From JACCTU01 sp963798985 (GTDB taxonomy: Bacteria > Actinomycetota > Thermoleophilia > Gaiellales > Gaiellaceae), in NCBI GenBank assembly GCA_963798985.1, contig CAWCVL010000001.1:114011-178010 (forward strand): a DNA stretch of 64,000 nucleotides, in the 5' to 3' direction. This document shows positions 1 through 9,092 of this stretch, piece after piece. The translations under genes and the position numbers were made by a program. The notes under the pieces are model-generated. The model saw nothing but the letters and a program-made list of their open reading frames with translations. It searched no databases and was not told the origin of the DNA. Position 1 is the stretch's first letter. The number at the start of each line of letters is the position of its first letter.

Positions 1-34
1 AGAACCTGTCTCGCGTGCACTCGCGCGATCGCGC

Positions 35-820
35 TCACTCCGCCTCCTTCGCGCGGTCGAAGTAGCGGTCCTGGTCGGCGAGCGCGAGCTCGCTCCAGGC
101 CGAGCCGTCGGCAGCGGCCAGGCGTTCCGCCTCCTCGACGCGCTCGACGAAGCGCCCCGTTGCGCGGCGCAACTCGAGCTCCGGGTCGACGTTCAACCGG
201 CGCGCGACGTTGACGGCCGCGAACAACACGTCGCCGAGCTCGGCCGCCTGGCGTGGGTCGGGCGGGGCTTCCCGCGCCGGCTCCTCGCGCAGCTCAGCGT
301 GCAGCTCGCGAAGCTCGTCCTCGAGGTCGGCGAGCGCGCCGGCTGCGTCCGGGTACTCGAAGCCGACCGCGGCCGCGCGGCGCTGGACCTTTCGCGCGAG
401 CAGCAAGGCCGGCAGGTTCTCGGGGACGTGGTGGAAGACGCCTTCGCGACCTTCCTGCTCGCGCTTGATCGTCTCCCAGTTCTCGCGAACCCGACCTGCG
501 GTCTCGGCTTCGACGTCGCCGAACACGTGCGGGTGACGTTGGACGAGCTTCGCGTGCACGGCGCGTGCGACCGCTTCGAGGTCGCCTTCCCCACGCTCCT
601 GCAGAAGCAGCGAGAGGAAATAGACCTGGAACAGGAGGTCGCCGAGCTCGTCGAGCAGCTTGTCGTCCGTGCCGGCGAGCGCGGCGTCCGCGACCTCGTA
701 GGCCTCCTCGATCGTGTGCGGGACGATCGTCGCCGCTGTCTGCTCGCGGTCCCAGGGACACTCGCGCCGAAGGCGCTCGGTCAGACGCTGCAGGTCGAGC
801 AGCGCCTCCCCGAGGCTCAC
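35..820 (-). CDS. mazG: Nucleoside triphosphate pyrophosphohydrolase MazG
   Basis: House-cleaning enzyme that hydrolyses (d)NTPs to NMP plus pyrophosphate in the cytosol. The 261-aa protein has the two-domain MazG layout. The N-terminal domain has CPWD at about residue 21, EEAYE at about 38 and DELGD at about 57, which are the Mg-binding helices. A second, weaker copy has ELGDVLFAAVN at about 193. The length matches full-length MazG. Its start overlaps the stop of the upstream PPIase gene by 4 nt, so the two are probably co-transcribed downstream of mfd. Family assignment is firm; substrate range cannot be read from sequence. Confidence 0.93.
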   Translation of the reverse strand: MSLGEALLDLQRLTERLRRECPWDREQTAATIVPHTIEEAYEVADAALAGTDDKLLDELGDLLFQVYFLSLLLQERGEGDLEAVARAVHAKLVQRHPHVFGDVEAETAGRVRENWETIKREQEGREGVFHHVPENLPALLLARKVQRRAAAVGFEYPDAAGALADLEDELRELHAELREEPAREAPPDPRQAAELGDVLFAAVNVARRLNVDPELELRRATGRFVERVEEAERLAAADGSAWSELALADQDRYFDRAKEAE

Positions 821-1821
821 TGCGTCGCGGTGGTGGTGTTACCGGTGGTGGCGGGCGGCGCGTAGCCGACCTGGTAGGCGATCTTGTCCGCGAACTCGTC
901 GTTCGTCTCCTTCGACCAGTCCGTGATCGCCTTCTGGCGCTTCTCCTGCAGCAGCTGCTGCCGGATCTGCTCCTTGACGTCCTTCAGCGGCGTCTGCGAC
1001 GGAGGCTTCGCGTCGCTGAGCGCCTCGATGATGTGGTAGCCGTACTGCGTCTTGACCGGCGCGGAGAGCTCGTTCTTCTTGAGCTCGAACGCGACCTTGT
1101 CGAACTCGGGCACGGTCTCGCCCTTGCGGACGGTCAGCTTGCCGCCGTTCTGCTTCGAGCCCGGGTCGGTCGAGAACTTCTTCGCGAGCGCGGCGAAGTT
1201 TCCGCCGTTCTCGAGCTGGCTGTGGATGTCGTCCGCGAGCGCCTTCTTCGCGACGAGGATGTGGCGCACGTCGCGCGAGGCAGCGACCTTGTAGTCGGCC
1301 TTGTGCTTGTCGTAGTAGGCCGTGACCTCGTCATCGGTGACCTTCACGTCCGAGGTCACCTTCGCGTAGATCTTCTCCGAGAGGAGCTGGCTCTCGATCT
1401 CGCCGCGCACGTCCTCGACGCTCAGACCCTGGGCCTTCAGGTTCTTCTGGAACTCGGCTTCTTTCCCCTGGAAGTACTGCTGCTTGACCTGCTTCAGCCG
1501 GTCGTCGACCTCCTTGTCACTCACCTCGACGTCGAGGTCCTCGGCCTTCTGGCGGTACTTCTCCTGCTGCACGAGGTACTGGACGGCCTGGCTCTGCACC
1601 GTCTTGTACTCCGCCGTCCCGACCTTGGGGAACGGCCGCTTGTTCTGCTCATAGGAGCTCTTCGCGCGGTTGAGCAGCGCGTCGAACTCGGACTTCGTGA
1701 TCTCCTGGCCGTCCACGACCGCGACCGACCCGTCCGGGACGTTCTGGTCGTCGCCACCGCACCCGGCTAGGCCGAGCGCGAGCGACGCGAGCGCGATGAC
1801 GATGAGAGCGGGCTTTCGCAC
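817..1821 (-). CDS. Lipoprotein peptidyl-prolyl isomerase (SurA/PrsA type)
   Basis: Extracytoplasmic foldase, 334 aa from a GTG at 1821. This start puts a compact lipoprotein signal directly at the N-terminus: VRKPAL, a hydrophobic stretch, then the lipobox LAGC. The open frame extends 15 codons further up, to 1866, but those residues would precede the signal peptide. A SurA-N-like helical region is followed by a parvulin domain at about residues 185-275 (VRHILVAKK, FSTDPGSKQNGG, VKTQYGYHII). The tail is Thr-rich. The start overlaps the 3' end of the mfd reading frame by 4 codons or fewer, so this is one operon with mfd and mazG. It probably helps fold secreted proteins at the membrane. Confidence 0.88.
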   Translation of the reverse strand: MRKPALIVIALASLALGLAGCGGDDQNVPDGSVAVVDGQEITKSEFDALLNRAKSSYEQNKRPFPKVGTAEYKTVQSQAVQYLVQQEKYRQKAEDLDVEVSDKEVDDRLKQVKQQYFQGKEAEFQKNLKAQGLSVEDVRGEIESQLLSEKIYAKVTSDVKVTDDEVTAYYDKHKADYKVAASRDVRHILVAKKALADDIHSQLENGGNFAALAKKFSTDPGSKQNGGKLTVRKGETVPEFDKVAFELKKNELSAPVKTQYGYHIIEALSDAKPPSQTPLKDVKEQIRQQLLQEKRQKAITDWSKETNDEFADKIAYQVGYAPPATTGNTTTATQ

Positions 1822-1834
1822 AGGAGAAAAGCGC

Positions 1835-4800
1835 CTAGGCAGCCTGGCGCGCGTCCAAGATAGCATCGACTAGGCGGGTCGCCCCCGAGAATTCATCTGT
1901 TCTGAACGTTATTTCTCGGTTACCCGTGCTGTAGACGGCGGCTGCGACCCGGTTACGAAGCTCCCGCAGCTCGTCGGAGCCGAGCACCATCGGCCCGACG
2001 ACCGCCCGCCCACCCCGGTAGACCAGGTAATCCGCTCCCAGGCGGGCGAGCTTCAGCTTCGCGTCCTGGATCGCGAACAGGTTCTCGACCGGCTCCGGCA
2101 CCGGTCCGAAGCGGTCTTCGGTCGCCGCGTGCAGCTCGCGGAGCTCGTCGTCGGTCTCGGTCAGAGCCAGGCGCCGATGCAGGTCGATCTTGAGTGCCTC
2201 GGAGCCGATGTACGCAGCCGGCACGTAGGCGTCGACGCGGGCGTCGACACGCACGGGACGCCCTGCGGTGCGCCGCTGCCCGGAGAGCTCGGCGACCGCC
2301 TCGTGCAGCAGTTCGACGTACAGCTCGAACCCGACGGCGGCCACGTGGCCAGACTGCTCGGCGCCGAGCAGGTCGCCGGCGCCGCGGATCTCGAGGTCGC
2401 GCATCGCGATCGCGAAGCCTGCGCCGAGCTCGGTGTGGTCCGCGAGCGTCGCGAGCCTGGCGCGTGCCTCGGGCGTGAGCTCGTGTGCGTCGGGATAGAG
2501 CAGGTACGCGTACGCGGTCTGGTCCGAGCGGCCGACGCGACCACGGATTTGGTACAGCTGGGCGAGCCCGAGCGTGTCCGCGCGCTCGACGATCAGGGTG
2601 TTCGCCTGCGGGATGTCGAGCCCGGACTCGATGATCGTCGTCGACACGAGCACGTCCGCGTCGCCCCGCAGGAACGCGTGCATCTTCTCCTCGAGCTCGC
2701 GCTCACGCATCTGCCCGTGTGCGACGAGGAAGCGAAGCTTCGGGCTGAGCTGCTGCAGCTTCTCGGCCGCGTCATCGATCGTCTCGACGCGGTTGTGGAG
2801 GTAGAACGCCTGCCCTTCGCGCGCGACCTCTCGCTCGAGCGCAGTCGTGATCAGCTCCTCCTCGTACTCGCCGACGTGCGTACGGATCGGGCGACGACCC
2901 TCGGGCGGCGTCTCGATGATCGAGATGTCACGAAGCCCCGAGAGCGACATGTGCAGGGTGCGCGGGATCGGCGTCGCCGAGAGCGCGAGCACGTCGACCT
3001 CGAGCCGCAGCTGGCGAAGCAGCTCCTTCTGCGCGACGCCGAAGCGCTGCTCCTCGTCGAGGATCACGAGCCCGAGGTCCTTCGGGATCACGTCGCGCGA
3101 CAGCACCCGGTGCGTTCCGATCAAGACGTCGACTTTGCCTGCGGCGAAGTCAGCGAGGACGCGCTTCGTCTCGGCCGGGCTCCTGAAACGCGACACCATC
3201 TCGACGCGCACCGGGAAGTCCCGGTACCGATCGCGGAACGTGTTCCAGTGCTGCTCGGCGAGGATCGTCGTCGGCGCGAGCATCAGCGTCTGCTTGCCGT
3301 TGACCGCGACCGCGAACGCAGCGCGGATCGCGACCTCGGTCTTCCCGAAGCCGACGTCGCCGCAGACGAGCCGGTCCATCGGGTGCGGCGCCTCCAGGTC
3401 TTCCTTGACGGCCTCGATCGCGCGCTGCTGGTCCTCCGTCTCGCGGTACGGGAACTCGGCCTCGAGCCGCTCGAACCACTCGTGGTCGAGCGAGTACGCG
3501 GAGCCCGGCGCCTGCTGCCGTTCCGCGTAAAGGCGGATCAGGTCGCCCGCCAGCTCGTGCACGCCTTCCCGCGCGCGAGCCTTGAGCCGGTCCCACGCCT
3601 TGCCGCCGAGCTTCGAGAGCGCCGGCGCCTTCGCGTCGGCACCGATGTAGCGCGAGACCTTGCCGATCTGCTCGTGCGGGACGTACAGCCGGTCGTCGCC
3701 GCGGAACGCGAGGAAGAGGTAGTCGCGCGTGACGCCCGCGATCGTCTTCGTCTCGAAGCCGAGCAGCTTCCCGACGCCGTGGTCCTCGTGGACGACGTAG
3801 TCGCCGGTGCGGAGCTCGGCGAACGACCCGAGAGCGCGGCCGCCCATCCGTCCTGCTCGTGGCGCGCGGCGGCGAAAGACCTGCGAGTCGGGCAGCAGGA
3901 CGAGCTGGAGCTCACGCCAGACGAAGCCGCGGCGCGCCGGTGCGATCGCGAACACGAGCCCGGGCTCGGTCGGCAACCCCTCGCCGTCCTCGAGCACGCG
4001 CGCGTCGATCCGCCGCAGCATGTTCTGCGTGCGCAGTGCCTCACCCCTGTGCGGAAACGCGACGACGACGCGGTTGCCGGCGCGAACGAGCCCCGAGAGC
4101 TCCTTCTCCGCCTCGGCAAGACCGCGCGCTGCGATTGCGGGCCGCTGGGCCTCGAACGAGAACGGCTGGCCCGACGGCAGTGGGTCGAGCTCACTCGCGC
4201 CCTTCAGGTCGAAGTCGTCGCGGCCGAACTCCTCGAGCCAGACCCGCTTGACCTCGCCGAGCTCCCACACGAGGTCGGGCGCGCGGTCGAGGACGGGCAC
4301 CAAGTCGTCGGGAACGCCCGGAACCTCACCTTCTTCCTCGAGCAGCAGACTGTCGCTCGGGTCGAGCGCGTCGAGCCGGCGCTCTGCCGCCGGATAGACG
4401 ACGGCGTTGTCGACTGGATGGAGCGCGCGCTGCGTGAACGGCGAGAACGCGCGCACCTGCTCGATCTCGTCGCCGAAAAGCTCGATGCGGATCGGTTCAC
4501 GTCCGGTCGTCGGGAAGACGTCGATCAGGCCGCCGCGGACCGCGAACTGCCCACGGTCGTCGACCCGCTCGACGCGCTCGTACCCCGCGAGTGCGAGCGT
4601 CTCCGCAAGTCCCTCGACGCCCGGTTCCGCGCCAACCACGATGCGGATCGGCTCCGGCCGCTGATCCGGCGGGGGGATCTGCTCGGCGAGCGCCGCTGCG
4701 GAGGCCCAGACGAGCCCGCCCTCGGCCAGCACGTCGAGCGCGCGCGCCCGCTCGCCGACGAGGTGCGGTGGCGGGGTGAGCCCCGACTCCCAGCGGACGC

Positions 4801-5068
4801 CGCGGCTCGGCAGGAACGCGACCCGTTCGGAGCCGAGGTACCAGCCCGCCGCCTCCGCGAGGTCGCGCGCGTCGGCGTCCTCGGGCGCCAGTGCGACGAG
4901 CCCGCGCCCGAGCTCCTCGTAGAGCGCGGCGACGACGAGCGGAAGCGCCGACTCGGAGACGCGGGCTGGGACGGGAAGCGTGTGCGCGAACTCGCGCAGG
5001 CGCTCGCTCCCCTCGACCTCGCGGAGGAGCGGGTGCAGCACCGGTAGCTCGAGCGTTGGACGGTCCAT
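1835..5068 (-). CDS. mfd: Transcription-repair coupling factor Mfd
   Basis: ATP-dependent translocase that removes stalled RNA polymerase at DNA lesions and recruits UvrA. The 1077-aa protein has the expected order: an N-terminal UvrB-like module, a CarD/RID domain (RTGDYVVHEDHGVGKLLGFE), an SF2 helicase with Walker A GDVGFGKT and Walker B DEEQ, a helicase C domain ending in RGRVGRSDQ, and a TRCF C-terminal domain. It is slightly shorter than the E. coli protein (1148 aa). It starts at ATG 5068, 53 nt after the pth stop. Membership of the family is certain from the linear order of these motifs. Confidence 0.97.
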   Translation of the reverse strand: MDRPTLELPVLHPLLREVEGSERLREFAHTLPVPARVSESALPLVVAALYEELGRGLVALAPEDADARDLAEAAGWYLGSERVAFLPSRGVRWESGLTPPPHLVGERARALDVLAEGGLVWASAAALAEQIPPPDQRPEPIRIVVGAEPGVEGLAETLALAGYERVERVDDRGQFAVRGGLIDVFPTTGREPIRIELFGDEIEQVRAFSPFTQRALHPVDNAVVYPAAERRLDALDPSDSLLLEEEGEVPGVPDDLVPVLDRAPDLVWELGEVKRVWLEEFGRDDFDLKGASELDPLPSGQPFSFEAQRPAIAARGLAEAEKELSGLVRAGNRVVVAFPHRGEALRTQNMLRRIDARVLEDGEGLPTEPGLVFAIAPARRGFVWRELQLVLLPDSQVFRRRAPRAGRMGGRALGSFAELRTGDYVVHEDHGVGKLLGFETKTIAGVTRDYLFLAFRGDDRLYVPHEQIGKVSRYIGADAKAPALSKLGGKAWDRLKARAREGVHELAGDLIRLYAERQQAPGSAYSLDHEWFERLEAEFPYRETEDQQRAIEAVKEDLEAPHPMDRLVCGDVGFGKTEVAIRAAFAVAVNGKQTLMLAPTTILAEQHWNTFRDRYRDFPVRVEMVSRFRSPAETKRVLADFAAGKVDVLIGTHRVLSRDVIPKDLGLVILDEEQRFGVAQKELLRQLRLEVDVLALSATPIPRTLHMSLSGLRDISIIETPPEGRRPIRTHVGEYEEELITTALEREVAREGQAFYLHNRVETIDDAAEKLQQLSPKLRFLVAHGQMRERELEEKMHAFLRGDADVLVSTTIIESGLDIPQANTLIVERADTLGLAQLYQIRGRVGRSDQTAYAYLLYPDAHELTPEARARLATLADHTELGAGFAIAMRDLEIRGAGDLLGAEQSGHVAAVGFELYVELLHEAVAELSGQRRTAGRPVRVDARVDAYVPAAYIGSEALKIDLHRRLALTETDDELRELHAATEDRFGPVPEPVENLFAIQDAKLKLARLGADYLVYRGGRAVVGPMVLGSDELRELRNRVAAAVYSTGNREITFRTDEFSGATRLVDAILDARQAA

Positions 5069-5121
5069 GACGAACGACGGGATTCGCGTCCCGCCGGGTG
5101 TCCATGGTATCCGCGAGACCG

Positions 5122-5718
5122 CTAGTTCACGTCGCGCTGCGCGGGCTCGAGGCCCTCGCGGGCGATCGTTTCGACGGCGTCGGCCGCACGGGCGACGATC
5201 GCCTCCGCGTCGTCGTGCGGGTCGAAGTTCGAGAGCACGTAGTCGGCCAGCGGACGAGGGTCGCCGCGCTCGGGCCGACCCACCCCGATCCGCAGACGAA
5301 GGAAGTCCTGCGTGCCGAGGTCCTGGGCAATCGACCGGAGCCCGTTGTGGCCGGCAAGCCCGCCGCCCGCGCGCGCCTGCAGGCGGCCGAGGTCGAAATC
5401 GCCCTCGTCGTGGACGACGAGCAGCTGCTCGGGCGGAACCTTGAAGAACCGGACGGCGGGCGCGACTGACCGCCCCGAGAGATTCATGTAGAGCTCGGGC
5501 TTGAGGAGCCCGAGTCGAAGGTCGCCGTCGCGAACCTCGGCGAGCTGGCCGGAGAACTTCCCGCGGAAGCTGCCGCCGTGACGACGTGCGAGCTCGTCGA
5601 CGACCATCCAGCCGACGTTGTGGCGGTTCCGTGCGTACTCGCGGCCCGGGTTGCCGAGACCGACGACGAGCAGGTCGAGCGACGACGAGGACTCCTCGCC
5701 GCGCTTGAAGAACTTCAC
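5122..5718 (-). CDS. pth: Peptidyl-tRNA hydrolase
   Basis: Recycles peptidyl-tRNA released by drop-off. The 198-aa protein has the bacterial Pth signature GLGNPGREYARNRHNVGW near residues 20-37, with the catalytic His in RHNVG, and a conserved block VVHDEGDFDLGRLQ. The GTG start at 5718 abuts the TAA stop of rplY (TAA then GTG), so translation is probably coupled. The pairing of rplY/ctc and pth is common in bacteria. A short Ser/Glu-rich N-terminal extension of about 14 residues precedes the core. Confidence 0.96.
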   Translation of the reverse strand: MKFFKRGEESSSSLDLLVVGLGNPGREYARNRHNVGWMVVDELARRHGGSFRGKFSGQLAEVRDGDLRLGLLKPELYMNLSGRSVAPAVRFFKVPPEQLLVVHDEGDFDLGRLQARAGGGLAGHNGLRSIAQDLGTQDFLRLRIGVGRPERGDPRPLADYVLSNFDPHDDAEAIVARAADAVETIAREGLEPAQRDVN

Positions 5719-6435
5719 TTACCCCTCGGTGCTGCCGGACTCGCCGTCCGCGGCTTCGCCGCCGGCCGACTCGCCCTCCGCGCCCTCGGCGGCCTCGCCT
5801 TCCTCGCCCTCGGCCACCTCGCCCTCGGCCAGCTCGCCCTCGACCGGCTCGGGCTCGACCTCGAGCGCCGGCATCGACACCGTCGCGAGCACCGTCTCCT
5901 CGGGGTCGTCCAGGAGGGTGACACCTTCGGGCGCACTCAAGTCCGAGAGCCGCAGCGTGTCGTTCATCTGCATCTGGCTGACGTCGAGATCGAGGTGCTC
6001 CGGGATCTCCATCGGCAGTGCTTCGACGTTGACGTCGCGCGAGATCTGCGAGAGCACGCCGCCCTCGCGGATCCCCGGCGAGTCCTCCGCGCCGACGAGG
6101 TGCACCGGCACCGTCGCGTGAATCGGCTGGTCGAGCCGAACTTCCTGAAAGTCGACGTGGGTCACGCGGCCCTTGACCGGATCCTGCTGGTACTCCTTGA
6201 GGATCGACGGGTGCGTGGTCTTCTGACCTTCGAGCACGACGTCGAGGATCGCGTTCAGGCCGCCTACGCTCGTGAGCGCCCGGCGCAGGTCGCGCTCGGG
6301 GATCGCGATCGAGTGCGGCTCGGAGCGGCCGTAGAGCACGCCCGGAATCAGCCCCTGCTTGCGCAGACGCTTCGAAACGCGCGTGCCGACTTCCTCGCGC
6401 TCCTTGACTTCGAGACGGATTCGCTCTCCGGCCAT
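5719..6435 (-). CDS. rplY: 50S ribosomal protein L25/general stress protein Ctc
   Basis: 5S rRNA-binding ribosomal protein of the CTC (TL5) type, 238 aa. An N-terminal L25 domain (ERIRLEVKEREEVGTRVSKR, then GLIPGVLYG) is followed by the TL5 C-terminal beta domain to about residue 190. A 45-residue tail is built almost only of Glu, Ala and Gly, as is usual in actinobacterial homologues. It starts at ATG 6435. A possible -10 (TAGACT) lies 12 nt upstream of the start. It is followed directly by pth. Confidence 0.95.
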   Translation of the reverse strand: MAGERIRLEVKEREEVGTRVSKRLRKQGLIPGVLYGRSEPHSIAIPERDLRRALTSVGGLNAILDVVLEGQKTTHPSILKEYQQDPVKGRVTHVDFQEVRLDQPIHATVPVHLVGAEDSPGIREGGVLSQISRDVNVEALPMEIPEHLDLDVSQMQMNDTLRLSDLSAPEGVTLLDDPEETVLATVSMPALEVEPEPVEGELAEGEVAEGEEGEAAEGAEGESAGGEAADGESGSTEG

Positions 6436-6457
6436 GACCGGCGGATGAGTCTAGCGG

Positions 6458-6630
6458 CTACCGCGTGATGCGGACGTCGAAGCCCACGAGGAGCAGCGGC
6501 CAGAGGAGGATCGCGAGCAGCGCGGTCAGGATCCTCGAGATCGTGCCGAGGTTGTCGAGGTAGTCCTGGACGAAGCGACCACGATCAGACCGATCACCAC
6601 GTAGAGCACGCTCGGGACCTTGAACGGCAT
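6458..6630 (-). CDS. Small membrane protein, one frameshift
   Basis: A short gene hidden by a single-base indel. The ATG at 6630 overlaps the prs stop (ATGA) and begins MPFKVPSVLYVVIGLIVVA. Near position 6574 the frame shifts to VQDYLDNLGTISRILTALL and then a second hydrophobic stretch, ending at a TAG at 6458-6460. Restoring one base gives about 57 residues with two membrane segments. The start overlap, hydrophobic pattern and good stop placement argue that it is real. No function can be assigned. Confidence 0.55.
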
Positions 6631-7691
6631 CAGAAGAGCTGAGTGTCCCCGCCGAAGATGGCCGAGACCGAGTCGTCGGCGAAGACGTTCATGATCGTCT
6701 CGGCGAGCAGCCCCGCGACCGGCAGGACGGTCATGTTGTCAGGGCGGGTGAGCGGGTCGATCGGCAGCGTGTCGGTGACGACGATCCCCGCAACGTCGGC
6801 GTTGCCGAGCCGCTCCAACCCTTCTGCATTGAGCTGTGCGTGAGTGACGAAGATCCAGACGTCCTTCGCGCCGCGCTCCTTGAGTGCCTGAGCGCCCGCG
6901 ATCAGGGTGTTTCCCGTCGTCGTCACGTCGTCCCCGACGATCGCGATCTTGTCGCGGACGCGGCCCGTGATCTCGGTGACGGGCAGTGCGTCGTGTGCGG
7001 GGCGCGTCTTGTGCATCACGGCGAACTCGGCCTCGAGCATCTCGGCGAAGCGCACCGCGACGCGCGCGCGGCCCGCGTCGGGAGCGACGGACACGACGCC
7101 CTCGCCGATGAAGCCGAGGTCGCGGAAGTGGCGGCCGAACAGCGGCAGCGCCGTCATGTGGTCGACCGGCACCGTGAAGAAACCCTGGATCTGACCGGCG
7201 TGCAGGTCCATCGTGAGCACGCGGTCGGCGCCGGCCAGCTGGAGCATGTCGGCGACGAGGCGACCGGAGATCGGCTCGCGCGGCTTCGCCTTGCGGTCCT
7301 GGCGCGAGTACGGGAACCACGGGATGACCGCGGTGATCCGCTTCGCCGAGGCGAGCTTCGCCGCCTGGATCATCAGCAGGAGCTCCATCAGGTTGCGGTC
7401 GACGGGCTCGGCGCCGGTCTGGACGATGAACACGTCGGCGCCGCGAATCGACTCCGAGTAGCGCACGTACGTCTCGTCGTTCGCGAACGTCTTCAGCTCG
7501 ACGTCGCCGAGCTCGACACCGAGGTGCTCGGCGATCCGCAGCGCGAGGTCTTGGTGCGAGCGGCCGGAGAAGACCATCAGCCGCTTCTGCGGCCCGCGTT
7601 CGATCCAGTGGTTCGGTTTGGACTCCGCGGCCGTCGGAGTCACCTCCAGCCCGGGCAGGGACAGCTCAGTCGTTGCGCTTTCGACCGGCAC
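6630..7691 (-). CDS. prs: Ribose-phosphate pyrophosphokinase
   Basis: Makes PRPP from ribose 5-phosphate and ATP. The core starts at about residue 39 (MVFSGRSHQDLA) and carries all signature blocks: FANDETYVRYSESIRG, PYSRQDRK, DLHAGQIQGFF and the PRPP loop GDDVTTTGNTL. I choose GTG 7691 because AAGGAGGG lies just before it, although the spacing is short. The open frame continues to 7748 inside glmU. The extra N-terminal segment of about 38 residues is not part of the catalytic fold, so the true start may be downstream. Organised with glmU upstream, as in many actinobacteria. Confidence 0.94.
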   Translation of the reverse strand: MPVESATTELSLPGLEVTPTAAESKPNHWIERGPQKRLMVFSGRSHQDLALRIAEHLGVELGDVELKTFANDETYVRYSESIRGADVFIVQTGAEPVDRNLMELLLMIQAAKLASAKRITAVIPWFPYSRQDRKAKPREPISGRLVADMLQLAGADRVLTMDLHAGQIQGFFTVPVDHMTALPLFGRHFRDLGFIGEGVVSVAPDAGRARVAVRFAEMLEAEFAVMHKTRPAHDALPVTEITGRVRDKIAIVGDDVTTTGNTLIAGAQALKERGAKDVWIFVTHAQLNAEGLERLGNADVAGIVVTDTLPIDPLTRPDNMTVLPVAGLLAETIMNVFADDSVSAIFGGDTQLF

Positions 7692-8994
7692 GGCCCTCCT
7701 TGTTCTCTTGTCGTGCCCGCGCAACGGCAAGCGCGCCGGGCGGGACATTCTTGGTTATCACCGATCCGGCCGCGATCCATGCCTCGTCCCCGATCTCGAC
7801 GGGTGCCACGAACGCATTCTGGACGCCGGTCCTGACGTTCTTCCCGATCGTGGTGCGACCCTTGGGCAGGCCCGGCTCGTGCGGGAAGTTCACCGTGATG
7901 TTCCCCGCAGCGATGTTCGTGTCCTCCCCCACTTCGGCGTCGCCGAGATAGGAGAGGTGCGGCACCTTCGTCCGGGCACCGATCCGCGAGTTCTTGAGCT
8001 CCACGAAGGTTCCTGCCTTGGCGTCGGGGTCGAGGACCGTGCCCGGGCGAAGGTAACAGAACGGTCCGATCGACACTCGTTCGCCGATCACCGTGTCGAC
8101 GGCGACTGCGTGGGGTCCGATCTCGGCTCCGGCCGCGACCGTGGTCGCCCCGCGGAGCACCGTAAACGGATGGACGACGACGTCGGGCTCGAGCTGAACC
8201 GACGCGTCGATCCACGTCGTCGCCGGGTCGATGATCGTCACACCGTTCAGCATGTGTGCTTCGTTGATCCGGTCGCGGAGCACCGCCGCGGCCTCCGCGA
8301 GTTCCACGCGGTTGTTGATCCCGATCGTCTCGGCTGCATCGTCCGCGCGCCACGCTGCTGCGCCGCCGCCGGCGGCGACGATCTGCGCGATCGTGTCGGT
8401 CAGGTAGAGCTCGCCCTGCGCGTTTCGCACGTCGAGCTTGCCGAGTGCGTCGCGGAGCGCGTCCGCGTCGAAGACGTAGATCGAGGAGTTGAGCTCGCGG
8501 ATCGCACGCTGCTCGTCGTTCGCATCTCGCTCTTCGACGATCTCGCTGACGGTGCCGTCCTCGGCGCGGACGATACGGCCGTATGGCAGCTCCTCCTCGG
8601 GCTCGATCGTGAGGATCGTGACCGCTGCACTCCCTGCTTGATGTTGCGCGACCAGCTCCGCGAGCAGGCCGTTCGTCACCAGCGGCGCAGCGGCGTCGAG
8701 CACGAGCACCGAACCGTCGAAGCCGTCGAGCGCCTGCTGCGCGGACGCGACCGCGTCGCCGGTCCCGCGCGCGTGCTCCTGCACCGCGATCACGACGCCG
8801 TCGCCGTCGTAGGCGTCGCGCGTATCGGGCGAGGCCACGACGACGATCGGGTCGGCACCGGTCGCGCGCGCGGTCTCGAGAACCCAGTCGACGACGCGTC
8901 GCCCGAGCAACGGATGCAGGTGCTTCGGCACGGACGACTTCATCCGGGTGCCGAGCCCGCCGGCCATGACGACAGCTGCGAGGTCGGAGCTCAT
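7666..8994 (-). CDS. glmU: Bifunctional N-acetylglucosamine-1-phosphate uridyltransferase/glucosamine-1-phosphate acetyltransferase
   Basis: Makes UDP-GlcNAc, the peptidoglycan precursor. The 442-aa protein has an N-terminal nucleotidyltransferase (AGGLGTRMKSSVPK at residues 11-24) and a C-terminal left-handed beta-helix acetyltransferase with hexapeptide repeats (GPFCYLRPGTVL, SYLGDAEVGEDTNIAAG). The ATG at 8994 is only 8 nt from the end of tRNA-Gln, so both are probably on one transcript. The stop lies inside the prs upstream region. Confidence 0.96.
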   Translation of the reverse strand: MSSDLAAVVMAGGLGTRMKSSVPKHLHPLLGRRVVDWVLETARATGADPIVVVASPDTRDAYDGDGVVIAVQEHARGTGDAVASAQQALDGFDGSVLVLDAAAPLVTNGLLAELVAQHQAGSAAVTILTIEPEEELPYGRIVRAEDGTVSEIVEERDANDEQRAIRELNSSIYVFDADALRDALGKLDVRNAQGELYLTDTIAQIVAAGGGAAAWRADDAAETIGINNRVELAEAAAVLRDRINEAHMLNGVTIIDPATTWIDASVQLEPDVVVHPFTVLRGATTVAAGAEIGPHAVAVDTVIGERVSIGPFCYLRPGTVLDPDAKAGTFVELKNSRIGARTKVPHLSYLGDAEVGEDTNIAAGNITVNFPHEPGLPKGRTTIGKNVRTGVQNAFVAPVEIGDEAWIAAGSVITKNVPPGALAVARARQENKEGRAGRKRND

Positions 8995-9002
8995 GGGTCA
9001 GA

Positions 9003-9076
9003 TGGCTGGGGCGCCAGGATTCGAACCTGGGATCGCGGGACCAAAACCCGCTGCCTTACCGCTTGGCTACGCCCCA
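9003..9076 (-). tRNA. tRNA-Gln (anticodon TTG)
   Basis: Read on the minus strand this 74-nt segment folds as a full cloverleaf. The acceptor stem TGGGGCG pairs with CGCCCCA, the discriminator is G and the 3' CCA is encoded. The anticodon stem GCGGG/CCCGC encloses the loop TTTTGGT, so the anticodon is TTG (Gln, CAA). The T arm contains GGTTCGAATCC. It lies directly upstream of glmU. Confidence 0.97.
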
Positions 9077-9092
9077 TCGTGGGGTGTCGAGT

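Noticed and set aside
2129..5047. 972-aa plus-strand ORF antisense to mfd
   Set aside because: Arg/Leu-rich shadow of high GC coding DNA, with no conserved motif or start signal.
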